A DNA stretch of 16,983 nt from a bacterium (GTDB lineage: Bacteria; Dependentiae; Babeliae; Babeliales; RVW-14): NCBI GenBank assembly GCA_010027825.1, contig RGUK01000023.1, positions 1-16,983 of the forward strand, in the 5' to 3' direction. The position numbers were made by a program, and so were the translations under genes. Below the pieces are notes generated by a model that saw only the letters and a program-made list of their open reading frames with translations, searched no databases and was not told the DNA's origin. Every line of letters starts with the position of its first letter. Positions within the stretch are counted from its first letter, which is position 1. Below are positions 6,657 to 13,829 of the stretch, one piece after another.

Positions 6657-9600
6657 ATGGGAGTCCTTGACTTAGCCACCAGGCGACACGACCTTCGCAT
6701 TGGTGTAATTCTGAAAAGGGTGTACATTACGATTGTTATAAATATTTTGCACCAATCCGATTCTGGTCTTCAAATTGCTATGCAAAGGTTAGGTGTGACG
6801 GGACGTTTTCCTATAATGTGTGGCCCTAAAGTGTGTACATTTGTCACACGCGAGACATTCAACACCATTTTAGATTTTTTACGGCCCACCTTTGACTTCG
6901 ATGTTGACAAATTACATGTGTTTACGGAAGTGACATTCAGGAGATTTTTGGAAACATTGCCCGGAAATGTAACTGTAGTTGACGTGCGAAACGCATGGAG
7001 TGCTTTTGCTGGAACGCGATTTCGCGTTCCGTTAATCCGCACCCCACGTTGGGCACAAGACAAAAATATTTTTCGTGACTGGAGCACGTATAGGGGAAAT
7101 GATCAGAATACCACTTATAATACTACTTCTAATACCGTGGGAACGCAAAGTGAAACGTCAGCGAATACCGTGGGAACGCAAAGTGACCTGCCTGTGAACA
7201 CGCCAATTGATACGACGGTGGGAACGCAAAGTGACCTGCAAATACCGACAAGAACGTCTATAGGCACGCAAAGTGAACCACAAGCAACGTCTGCGGGAAC
7301 TCAAAGTGAAATACCCGTAGGATACACAAATTCAGACAATTCCCAGAAAATAAAATACCCAAAGAATGTAATGAATCCTGTAATGGATAGGGATGAATAC
7401 TTTTGGAATCGTTACTTCCATGTAGATCCACCTAAGGGCGAAACGCGTGATGACGCCTTTTGGAAAGAGTATTTTGGGACGGGTATTCAGGTGCCAACAA
7501 CTGGTTCTACAACAACCACAACAGGCACAGTTGTACCACCAAAGTATCCTCCAGTACCCCCACCGTTATCACCACCATATGTACCCCCCGGTGTGTACCA
7601 ACCCCAACCCCTACCAATACATTTTCAGGGTGTAGATCATCAAACTTTGGAAAACTTGAGGCAAACTGTTTACTATCAGCAAAATACTATTAATCAATTG
7701 CAAGGGACATTGAATGCATTAGTGCAAAACGATCGATCAAATGTGTACAATGTGACAGCTTTAAAGAACCAATTAGATGAAATCCGCGAACGCGCACGTG
7801 ACACCGAACGCGCACAACGTGACAGCGAACGCGCACGTGACAACGAACGCGCACGTGACAACGAACGCGCACAACGTGACACCGAACGCACACAACGTGA
7901 CACCGAACGCACACAACGTGACAGCGAACGCGCACGTGACACCGAACGCGCACAACGTGACACCGAACGCGAATACGCAACGGAACTTCGCAATCTTCAA
8001 GACTTGATACGTAACCAGGAGCGTGCAATAAATATGTTGCAAAATACAGTGCAAAACTTATCGCAAGCGGGTGATGCACAGTCTTTTTACCGTGCGGGGT
8101 CTCCTGTACGAGAACCACAAGACGACATTGAAAAGGAAAATTTGAAGGTGCAACTTGATGAGTACAAGGTTATGTATCGTGAGTTAAGGGACAAGTTAGG
8201 AAGGTGTCAAAAAAAACTGGAACGACAACAAAAATCGACACAAAGTGACAATGACATAGAAAGTTCCACCCACGAGGCGGAAATTACGAAGTACAAAAAG
8301 GAAATAGCGGATTGCAGAAAACGTATAAGGGACTTGACCGAGTCGCTTGAGAAAACACAATTAGAGTTAACATTGTTGTTAAGTGCAGCAAACGAAGTTG
8401 ATGGTGTAAAGGAACTAAGAAAGAAACTTAATGAAAGTTCTAGAAAGATTGACGATTTGGAAAGGCAACTTGCCGAAAGGGATGAAACGGAAATAGAAAA
8501 CGAAGCAAAAAAGACACGTATTAACAGTTTAACAAAAGACCTTGAAGAAACTCGTCGCGCACTGGACGAGTCTCGTCGCGCACTGGACGAGTCTCGTCGC
8601 GCACTGGACGAGTGCCTAAAAGGTTCAAAGTCGCAAAAGGATCTGGAAAGGAAATTAAAGGAATCGGATCGCAGACTGGAGATATACAAAAGCAATTACA
8701 AGGAGTGTACGGAATCTCTTGACAAGACCAACCGCCAGATTCTAGAAGCGGACGTTGAACTACAACGCGCTCGAGAAGACCTCCAGAAAGCTCAAAAAGA
8801 CCTAACACGTTCACAATCCGACCTACAACGCGTTCAAGACGACCTACAACGTGCTCAAGCAGACCTGGAGACGGCAAAAAAGGACCTCGAGGCCGCTGAA
8901 AAGGACCTCGATCGACTAAAGGAAACCGACAAAGTGACCCTAAAGCGACCAGGTGATCAGAGTAGCATTAATGAAAATGCGTTAAAAGAAGCTCGTAGAC
9001 GATTACAAACGTGCCGTGACACCGTAAGGCAATTCCAAGGAACGATTAGTGACTTGCGGGACACCGAAAGGCAATTTCAAGAAACGATTAGTGACTTGCG
9101 GGACACCGAAAGGCAATTGCGGGACACCGTAACGCAACACCAAGACACAATTCAAAGGCAACAGGAAACCGTTGACCAACTGCAAAGCGACTTGGCAAAT
9201 TTGCAAAACAACACAAGTGAATTGCAAAATGAGATAGCAAAACTTCAAGCAGAGAAAGAGGAACTGGAGGCAGCGGTCCGTGAAGAACGGGACGCAGTTA
9301 GAAGGGAACGGGGCACAGTAAGCGAAATGGAATCGCAACTGGAAAGTGCTCGTCGGGAGTTGATCGAGGTACAAGAGTCTCACTACATTTTGGTTCGTGA
9401 TTTCAATGATAAGGTACAAAACGAGGTATCTGAAAAGTTGAGTGAATACAAGAGACAAATTGAATACTATAAGAACAACTATAGGTTATGTGGTCAGACT
9501 TTAGAAGAAACAAACAATGACCTTGTGAATGCGACAGAAACTATTGCATCAAGGGACTCGGAGATCTCTGAGATGAAGTCCTTACTAGAGTTACATGAGC

Positions 9601-9848
9601 GTGAAATAGAGTCTCTTCAAAAGCGTTTGCGAAAACGTCGAACAGAAACAGTCGATAACATGGAAACAGATCAAATAAATTCGCTTGTGGCTAAGAACAC
9701 GACTTTACGCAGCGATCTTGAGAACTGCCGAAGGGAGCGTGACTTGTACAAGCAAAACTACCAATTGTGTGGGCAGATGTTGGAGGAAGCAAACCAGGAG
9801 ATCGAGGATCTTAGAAGACAATTAAGTGACCGTGAAATCGAATTGTAA
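6657..9848 (+). CDS. Large coiled-coil repeat protein, 1063 residues
   Basis: I start at the ATG at 6657 (TTTAATGG context); the frame extends upstream only to a TTG. A unique N-terminal domain (about 1-150) is followed by five GTQS(D/E) motifs (161-218), two similar segments RDEYFWNRYFHVDPP and RDDAFWKEYFGTG, a Pro-rich stretch (about 288-320) and a long coiled coil to the end. The coil includes ERARDT/ERAQRDT repeats (378-438), three ALDESRR heptads, DLQ/DL heptads and a YKxxYxxC module seen four times (Y503, Y677, Y938, Y1031). There is no signal or membrane segment. It resembles cytoskeleton-like or tegument-like structural proteins only in composition; the function is unknown. A stem-loop spans its stop codon, and an early-type element for the next gene follows. 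Confidence 0.88.
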   Translation: MGVLDLATRRHDLRIGVILKRVYITIVINILHQSDSGLQIAMQRLGVTGRFPIMCGPKVCTFVTRETFNTILDFLRPTFDFDVDKLHVFTEVTFRRFLETLPGNVTVVDVRNAWSAFAGTRFRVPLIRTPRWAQDKNIFRDWSTYRGNDQNTTYNTTSNTVGTQSETSANTVGTQSDLPVNTPIDTTVGTQSDLQIPTRTSIGTQSEPQATSAGTQSEIPVGYTNSDNSQKIKYPKNVMNPVMDRDEYFWNRYFHVDPPKGETRDDAFWKEYFGTGIQVPTTGSTTTTTGTVVPPKYPPVPPPLSPPYVPPGVYQPQPLPIHFQGVDHQTLENLRQTVYYQQNTINQLQGTLNALVQNDRSNVYNVTALKNQLDEIRERARDTERAQRDSERARDNERARDNERAQRDTERTQRDTERTQRDSERARDTERAQRDTEREYATELRNLQDLIRNQERAINMLQNTVQNLSQAGDAQSFYRAGSPVREPQDDIEKENLKVQLDEYKVMYRELRDKLGRCQKKLERQQKSTQSDNDIESSTHEAEITKYKKEIADCRKRIRDLTESLEKTQLELTLLLSAANEVDGVKELRKKLNESSRKIDDLERQLAERDETEIENEAKKTRINSLTKDLEETRRALDESRRALDESRRALDECLKGSKSQKDLERKLKESDRRLEIYKSNYKECTESLDKTNRQILEADVELQRAREDLQKAQKDLTRSQSDLQRVQDDLQRAQADLETAKKDLEAAEKDLDRLKETDKVTLKRPGDQSSINENALKEARRRLQTCRDTVRQFQGTISDLRDTERQFQETISDLRDTERQLRDTVTQHQDTIQRQQETVDQLQSDLANLQNNTSELQNEIAKLQAEKEELEAAVREERDAVRRERGTVSEMESQLESARRELIEVQESHYILVRDFNDKVQNEVSEKLSEYKRQIEYYKNNYRLCGQTLEETNNDLVNATETIASRDSEISEMKSLLELHEREIESLQKRLRKRRTETVDNMETDQINSLVAKNTTLRSDLENCRRERDLYKQNYQLCGQMLEEANQEIEDLRRQLSDREIEL
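7011..7030. repeat. Dispersed palindrome inside the coiled-coil gene
   Basis: GGAACGCGATTTCGCGTTCC has perfect 9-bp arms around TT. It is translated as GTRFRVP in the N-terminal domain without breaking the frame. Confidence 0.85.
7788..7970 (+). repeat. 18/21-bp mixed repeat (ERARDT / ERAQRDT)
   Basis: About nine units of GAACGCGCAC(AAC)GTGACANC encode ERARDN, ERAQRDT, ERTQRDT and variants. Units of six and seven residues alternate, so the heptad register slips by one residue at each short unit. The GAACGCG core equals the dispersed palindrome arm. Confidence 0.92.
8552..8614 (+). repeat. 3 x 21-bp repeat (heptad, ALDESRR)
   Basis: Three copies of a 21-bp unit starting TCGTCGCGCACTGGACGAG encode RRALDES; the last copy changes to ALDECLK. 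The period is exactly one heptad. Confidence 0.92.
9024..9128 (+). repeat. 2.5 x 42-bp repeat (14 residues)
   Basis: Units at 9024-9065 and 9066-9107 encode versions of RQFQxTISDLRDTE; a half unit of 21 bp follows at 9108-9128 (RQLRDT). The lengths of 42 and 21 bp keep the heptad register. Confidence 0.9.
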
Positions 9849-9858
9849 CGCCTTCGAT
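9837..9858 (+). terminator. Stem-loop enclosing the coiled-coil stop codon
   Basis: ATCGAA (9837-9842) pairs with TTCGAT (9853-9858); the TAA stop at 9846-9848 is in the 10-nt loop. An A-run follows. It fits the hairpin-at-stop pattern seen at several genes here. Confidence 0.45.
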
Positions 9859-9874
9859 AAAAAAATGAAAAAGG
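9859..9874 (+). promoter_or_regulatory. Early-type promoter candidate for the gene at 9902
   Basis: AAAAAAATGAAAAAGG with TGA at 9866-9868, 36 nt before the ATG. It is close to the poxvirus early core and to the elements at 5769 and 13830. Confidence 0.5.
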
Positions 9875-9901
9875 AACATCAATATTAAAATTAACCAACA
9901 A

Positions 9902-10243
9902 ATGGAAATCGCATATTTACGACAAAACCACGCCAAGTTGTTTTATTGGTTAAGCAAGATGATAACTTATGATAAACGGGTGGACGCCATTTTTGCGGAA
10001 ACATGCAAAAATGACCCTATCTCATACATTAAGACCAGATGGGACTATACAAAAGAAATATCCTTGGTTCAGCAAGGTGTTATAAAATTCAAGGATGCAA
10101 ACATTCTTGTACAAAGGTATATGACCTTGTACAATAACTACCTTTTGCATACGCACAAACTTGTGAATGAAGTTGGACGGGATCGTGCATATCGTTACAC
10201 GGATGTACTTGAAACGTACTTACAACAAACCCTTGAGCGCTGA
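9902..10243 (+). CDS. Hypothetical protein, 113 residues
   Basis: Not recognised. Predicted to be mostly helical, with many aromatic residues (HAKLFYWLSKMITYDKR, TRWDYTKEISL, YMTLYNNYLLHTHKLV, YRYTDVLETYLQQTLER). It has one Cys and no membrane segment or catalytic motif that I can see. It is preceded by a strong A-rich...TGA element, so it is likely an early gene if that reading is right. Its TGA stop lies inside the stem of a 7-bp inverted repeat. The length and compact helical make-up suggest a small soluble helical-bundle protein. Confidence 0.75.
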   Translation: MEIAYLRQNHAKLFYWLSKMITYDKRVDAIFAETCKNDPISYIKTRWDYTKEISLVQQGVIKFKDANILVQRYMTLYNNYLLHTHKLVNEVGRDRAYRYTDVLETYLQQTLER

Positions 10244-10275
10244 ACGTGCAGGGTCATTTTGGGTCGTTTTCAGCG
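10238..10275 (+). terminator. Inverted repeat including the stop codon
   Basis: CGCTGAA (10238-10244) pairs with TTCAGCG (10269-10275); the stop TGA (10241-10243) is in the left arm. The loop carries the near-repeat GGGTCATTTT GGGTCGTTTT. Confidence 0.45.
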
Positions 10276-10293
10276 TATTTAAAATCACATGTA
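10275..10293 (+). promoter_or_regulatory. TATTTAAAA element shared with the OGT gene
   Basis: GTATTTAAAATCACATGTA lies 29 nt before the ATG at 10304. It matches 17 of 19 bases of the element at 10966-10984 before the OGT-like gene. It is probably a TATA-like core. Confidence 0.4.
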
Positions 10294-10303
10294 ATACTAG
10301 TTA

Positions 10304-10606
10304 ATGGCGAAGAAAAAGACAAAGAGCAATCGATCTCTTAGGTTGCCAAGTCCTCCTAAAAGGGGCGAACCAAAAAATTTTGGCAAGAAATTTTATGATC
10401 CACAGTTCGAAGAATTTAGGCAGCTTGTTGATTCTGATAATTACAAAACCAAGTCAAAAACCATGTACAAAGACATCACTCGCTTTCTTGAGCTTACTTC
10501 TGAACGATATTCGCTTGAACGCGAGCAAAACCGCATCGAACAACGTTTGCGCAATGTCGACAAAAAGATCGAGGCATTTTACGAGCGGATGCTAGACAAG
10601 TATTAA
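10304..10606 (+). CDS. Hypothetical small basic protein, 100 residues
   Basis: Not recognised. A Lys/Arg-rich, probably disordered N terminus (MAKKKTKSNRSLRLPSPPKR) is followed by a helical C-terminal half (ITRFLELTSERYSLEREQ, RIEQRLRNVDKKIEAFYERM) that could form a short coiled coil. The charge suggests binding to nucleic acid or to an acidic partner, but no specific domain is visible. It shares a TATTTAAAA-type upstream element with the OGT-like gene. A 7-bp inverted repeat begins 6 nt after the TAA. Confidence 0.72.
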   Translation: MAKKKTKSNRSLRLPSPPKRGEPKNFGKKFYDPQFEEFRQLVDSDNYKTKSKTMYKDITRFLELTSERYSLEREQNRIEQRLRNVDKKIEAFYERMLDKY

Positions 10607-10611
10607 AACGC

Positions 10612-10637
10612 GTACACAGTGTAACACAAATGTGTAC
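10612..10637 (+). terminator. Stem-loop after the gene at 10304
   Basis: GTACACA (10612-10618) pairs with TGTGTAC (10631-10637). It sits at the edge of the TGTACA-rich repeat, so it may be only part of that repeat. Confidence 0.35.
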
Positions 10638-10955
10638 AATGTAATGTGTAAAATGTATGTGTACAATGTAATGTGTAAAATGTAATGTGTACAATATAAT
10701 GTATAAAATGTATGTGTACAATGTAATAGTATAATGTAATGTGTACAATGTAATGTGTAAAATGTAATGTGTAAAATGTAATGTGTAAAATGTATGTGTA
10801 AAAAGTAATGTATAAAATGTATGTGTACAATGTGTACAATAAAGTGTACAATAGTAGTGTACAATGTATGTGTAAAATGTAATGTATAAAATGTATGTGT
10901 ACAATGTGTACAATAAAGTGCACAATAGCAGTGTACAATGTATGTATATATTATA
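10612..10955. repeat. TGTACA-rich non-coding repeat region
   Basis: About 340 bp made of variants of a 13-14-bp word such as TGTGTACAATGTAA and TGTGTAAAATGTA. The right end shows a 74-bp higher-order duplication (10806-10879 and 10880 onward) with few differences. The plus strand has no credible gene; the minus strand is open in all three frames only because of the repeat. It could be a replication-, packaging- or recombination-linked region, or an expanded microsatellite. Confidence 0.9.
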
Positions 10956-10965
10956 CACATTGATT

Positions 10966-10984
10966 GTATTTAAAATTACACGTA
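10966..10984 (+). promoter_or_regulatory. TATTTAAAA element before the OGT-like gene
   Basis: GTATTTAAAATTACACGTA lies 47 nt before the ATG at 11013 and pairs with the near copy at 10275. It is a probable core promoter. Confidence 0.4.
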
Positions 10985-11012
10985 CAATTACAAGTACAAG
11001 TTCAAATACACT

Positions 11013-13232
11013 ATGACGGACGTTGCACGAACACTCCGTGATGCAAAAGTGTACATTAACAAGTCTTTGACTGCTGAGTCAGCACAAGACACACAACAAT
11101 TCAGATTCAAAGCAATTGGTTTACTAAGCGGGGTTTTAGATAAAGTTGACATCACGGAATACTTGTTAATAGACACCGAAGGAAACGCCGACACCGTGAA
11201 CGACACCGAAGGACACGTTTCATTAACTAAAGAGGAGTACTTGCACAGTTTATTTACGTTGGGAACACTTTACAAGACATACACGGAGACGGACATAACA
11301 TTGAACGCACATACTTTTTTACCACGTCACGACACGTATTTTAAAAAGGCTATTGATTACTTTGTATTAATGTTGCGGGTGACGGTAAAGAACGAGCTTG
11401 CAAGTACGCAACTCACGAGTATTTTCACACAAATATGTTATTACAGGGACAGCAAGGGGGACACAAGTTCCGCCTTGGCAACGTTACAGCAGGCGCTTTT
11501 TTGGATTCCTGAAAGTCCTGTTATACATTACAACCTTGCATTTGTGTATCACAAGCTCAATCGCCTTGAGCAATCAGTGATTCATTACAAGTTGGGGTGT
11601 ACATTACTTGCACGTCACACGTCTACGGACACAGCTGATTTTGAATTGTTAGTGTCATGTTACACTGGAATATCGGGTGTGTATAGATCGGTGAAGCAGT
11701 GGCCTGAGGCGTTGTACTACTTATTAAAGGCCAAAGACTTGAAACCGGAAGATCCCGAGGTTTTGAATCAACTAGGGGTTGTGTACACTGAAATGAGGCG
11801 TACGGATTTGGCTGAGATAGCTTACACATCGGGGATAGAACACGCAAAGCCTTCAGGTACGTTGTTAGCAGATTTGTACATGAACTTAGGGCACATGCAT
11901 AGTTACAATGGAGACAACACTCTTGCAATGGAGTCCTACAACAAGTCTATTGCACTTAATCCAAAGGGGAGACTAGCGTTTCAAAACAAATTGATGAATA
12001 TGACTTATATATTTGACCTTCTTCCTGAGGGATACATACTTGAGCAACACAAAAAGGTGAATTTACTTTTTGCAAAAGGGACGCGAGACGCGACGAACGC
12101 GAATTTGCGTTCAGACCTAATAAACATAGGGTTTGTATCAGGGGATTTTGTGAGTCATCCTGTGAGCTTTTTCATAAATTCGTTCCTAAAGCACTTTGAC
12201 ACTACACGCTTCACGGTCACATGTTATTCGGAGTGTGTGATCAATGGAGAATTCTCTAATGTTAAGTACCGGATTATTAAAGGAATGTCAGCATCTCAAG
12301 TAACCCGCCAAGTAAATGACGACAATATCCATATATTGGTTGATTTATCGGGGCATACTGCATTAAACCGTTTGGACGTATTTGCTTTAAGGGCAGCTAA
12401 GGTACAAGTTAGTTACATAGGGTATCCGTATTCAACTGGACTTACTGAAATGGACTACAGGATTACAGACACCTTGTGTGACAATCTAGAAATCTCTCAA
12501 CCCATGTACACGGAAAGATTAGTTCAGCTGCCTGGGTGCTTTTTGTGTTACACACCTGGGTTTACAGGCGACCCCGCCGTCACATGTACCACACCCGGTC
12601 CACACCCGTGTCCGTTTTTGAGAAGTTCTAGAAGGAAGTTAACTATTGGGTGTTTCAACAGGCTCAACAAGATCAATGACAAGTTGATTGATATTTTGAA
12701 CAAACTTTTGTATACATTTCCGGAGGTACATCTTATATTTAAGACAAAGGCGTTGATTAACAAGACGGTCAGGGCAAAGTTTCTAGCCAAGTTTAATTCA
12801 TCCTTTCATCAAAGGATAATTGTACTAGATTGTACCATTTCACACGAAGCTCACATGGCCACTTACAATGACATTGACATTGCGATAGACACGTTTCCGT
12901 ATTCGGGGACGACGACAAGTTGCGAGGCATTGTGGATGGGCGTGCCTGTGATAACGATGTATGACACTGTAAATTACTTTCATGCACAGAATGTGACGGC
13001 GAGTATACTGCTCAATACAAGTCCCGTTTTAGAGAAATTCGTATGCAAGTCTGTTGAGGACGTTGTAAGCTTAGTGGGAGGTTTGCTTGATGAACCGGAC
13101 GAGTTCTACAGAGACCTAAAGAATACTACAAAGGACTTGTTCCGCAATGGACCGGTATGTGATGGGCCTGGTCATACTCGTCGTTTGGAAGAATTGTTTA
13201 CACAATTACACACTTCGGGTACACACACGTAG
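11013..13232 (+). CDS. TPR-containing O-GlcNAc transferase-like protein (GT41)
   Basis: 739 residues. Family role: transfer of GlcNAc (or fucose in SPINDLY types) from a nucleotide sugar to Ser/Thr of proteins. TPR repeats lie at about 120-335 (VIHYNLAFVYHKLNRLEQSVIHYKLG, DLYMNLGHMHSYNGDNTLAMESYNKSIALNPKG). The GT41 catalytic region begins near residue 372: IGFVSGDFVSHPVSFF, ILVDLSGHTALNRLDVFALR, VSYIGYPYSTGL..MDYRITD, CFNRLNKI (547-554), DIDIAIDTFPYSGTTTSCEALWMGVPV (from 620) and HAQNVTASIL. All expected blocks are present, so it is probably active. A dispersed palindrome encodes NANLR in the linker between TPR and catalytic parts. An Asp/Thr-rich stretch (DTEGNADTVNDTEG, near residues 54-67) looks like a small repeat insertion. 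It ends in a palindrome shared with the convergent gene. Confidence 0.93.
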   Translation: MTDVARTLRDAKVYINKSLTAESAQDTQQFRFKAIGLLSGVLDKVDITEYLLIDTEGNADTVNDTEGHVSLTKEEYLHSLFTLGTLYKTYTETDITLNAHTFLPRHDTYFKKAIDYFVLMLRVTVKNELASTQLTSIFTQICYYRDSKGDTSSALATLQQALFWIPESPVIHYNLAFVYHKLNRLEQSVIHYKLGCTLLARHTSTDTADFELLVSCYTGISGVYRSVKQWPEALYYLLKAKDLKPEDPEVLNQLGVVYTEMRRTDLAEIAYTSGIEHAKPSGTLLADLYMNLGHMHSYNGDNTLAMESYNKSIALNPKGRLAFQNKLMNMTYIFDLLPEGYILEQHKKVNLLFAKGTRDATNANLRSDLINIGFVSGDFVSHPVSFFINSFLKHFDTTRFTVTCYSECVINGEFSNVKYRIIKGMSASQVTRQVNDDNIHILVDLSGHTALNRLDVFALRAAKVQVSYIGYPYSTGLTEMDYRITDTLCDNLEISQPMYTERLVQLPGCFLCYTPGFTGDPAVTCTTPGPHPCPFLRSSRRKLTIGCFNRLNKINDKLIDILNKLLYTFPEVHLIFKTKALINKTVRAKFLAKFNSSFHQRIIVLDCTISHEAHMATYNDIDIAIDTFPYSGTTTSCEALWMGVPVITMYDTVNYFHAQNVTASILLNTSPVLEKFVCKSVEDVVSLVGGLLDEPDEFYRDLKNTTKDLFRNGPVCDGPGHTRRLEELFTQLHTSGTHT
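12095..12112. repeat. Dispersed palindrome inside the OGT-like gene
   Basis: GAACGCGAATTTGCGTTC is in frame (NANLR) between the TPR and catalytic regions. It is identical to 996-1013 in 17 of 18 positions. The linker position suggests it is tolerated where sequence is not constrained. Confidence 0.85.
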
Positions 13233-13249
13233 TGACACACGTGTGTCAC
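13232..13249. terminator. Bidirectional terminator palindrome between convergent genes
   Basis: GTGACACACGTGTGTCAC is a perfect 18-bp palindrome. The plus gene stops with TAG at 13230-13232 and the minus gene stops with TGA inside the right arm (13246-13248). The left arm gives the plus gene an in-frame second stop (TGA, 13233-13235). Confidence 0.65.
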
Positions 13250-13626
13250 AAAGCTTCTGAAAGTTTTTGAACAATATCGTTGCACAAAGTGCGTAGCGCG
13301 CCTATGTCACCGCCACACCTCATTCTATTCAATATCATTCCAGATGTAATGACATTGCGTCTAATGCACTCTTTTACGTCATTGAAGAGCCCAAGGTAAA
13401 ACAATACATCATCAACACCACAAAGGGCGGACACCTCGGCCAAGTACAACTTCGATTCAATGTATTCCCATGTGTTGGTGGGGAGGGCATACTTGATGTT
13501 GGGGTGGTGGATGTGCTTGTTGTATCGTTCCAAAAGGGACTTGAAGACGATGTTGTCACCAAAGAACTCCTCCAGTGTCTCGATGTACTTGAACACCGTA
13601 AACGCGGCTTGAGATCCTGAAATCAT
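13246..13626 (-). CDS. Hypothetical protein, 126 residues
   Basis: The only minus-strand ORF that looks like a real gene. It has a balanced protein-like composition, starts at an ATG next to a divergent promoter region and ends in the symmetric palindrome. Predicted to be mainly helical (AAFTVFKYIETLEEFFGDNIVFKSLLERY, WEYIESKLYLAEVSALCG, DVKECIRRNVITSGMILNRM). Three Cys are present but not in an obvious metal motif. No membrane segment is visible. Not recognised. Its upstream region carries a TATA-like inverted repeat and the 27-bp array. Confidence 0.75.
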   Translation of the reverse strand: MISGSQAAFTVFKYIETLEEFFGDNIVFKSLLERYNKHIHHPNIKYALPTNTWEYIESKLYLAEVSALCGVDDVLFYLGLFNDVKECIRRNVITSGMILNRMRCGGDIGALRTLCNDIVQKLSEAL

Positions 13627-13674
13627 CCTTGTGTATTTCGTGTGGGCTGATACGGTAATGCAGCTTGAGTAAGG

Positions 13675-13688
13675 TGTATTTATACACG
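13675..13688 (-). promoter_or_regulatory. TATA-like inverted repeat before the minus-strand gene
   Basis: GTGTATTTATACAC, read on the minus strand as GTGTATAAATACAC, lies about 50 nt before the ATG at 13626. It could be the TATA element of that gene. Symmetry means it could also be a binding site. Confidence 0.35.
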
Positions 13689-13700
13689 CGTTTACAGGGT

Positions 13701-13796
13701 ACGCGAAATTGCGTTTGTACCAAGTGAACGCGAAATTGCGTTTGTACCAAGTGAACGCGAAATTGCGTTTGTACCAAGTGAACGCGAAATTGCGTT
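13701..13796. repeat. 27-bp tandem array of the dispersed palindrome (3.6 copies)
   Basis: Units begin at 13701, 13728, 13755 and 13782. Each starts ACGCGAAATTGCGTT; the three full copies end TGTACCAAGTGA and the last is cut short. The full copies are identical. A lone GTGTACCAAGTGAA remnant follows at 13813. The array fills the middle of the 240-bp divergent gap between the minus-strand gene and the ligase. Confidence 0.95.
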
Positions 13797-13829
13797 AGGA
13801 AGTTTCTTGTCAGTGTACCAAGTGAATTT

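Noticed and set aside
7690..8118. Minus-strand ORFs of 93-142 residues opposite the coiled-coil gene
   Set aside because: They mirror the ERARDT repeat (RVRCHV, ARSLSR) and exist because the repeat lacks stops on that strand.
10494..10960. Three overlapping minus-strand ORFs of 111-154 residues
   Set aside because: They are Tyr/Thr/His/Ile repeats read from the TGTACA array in all three frames, with no start context or protein-like composition.
13701..13796. CRISPR-like array
   Set aside because: The 27-bp units are directly adjacent with no spacers.
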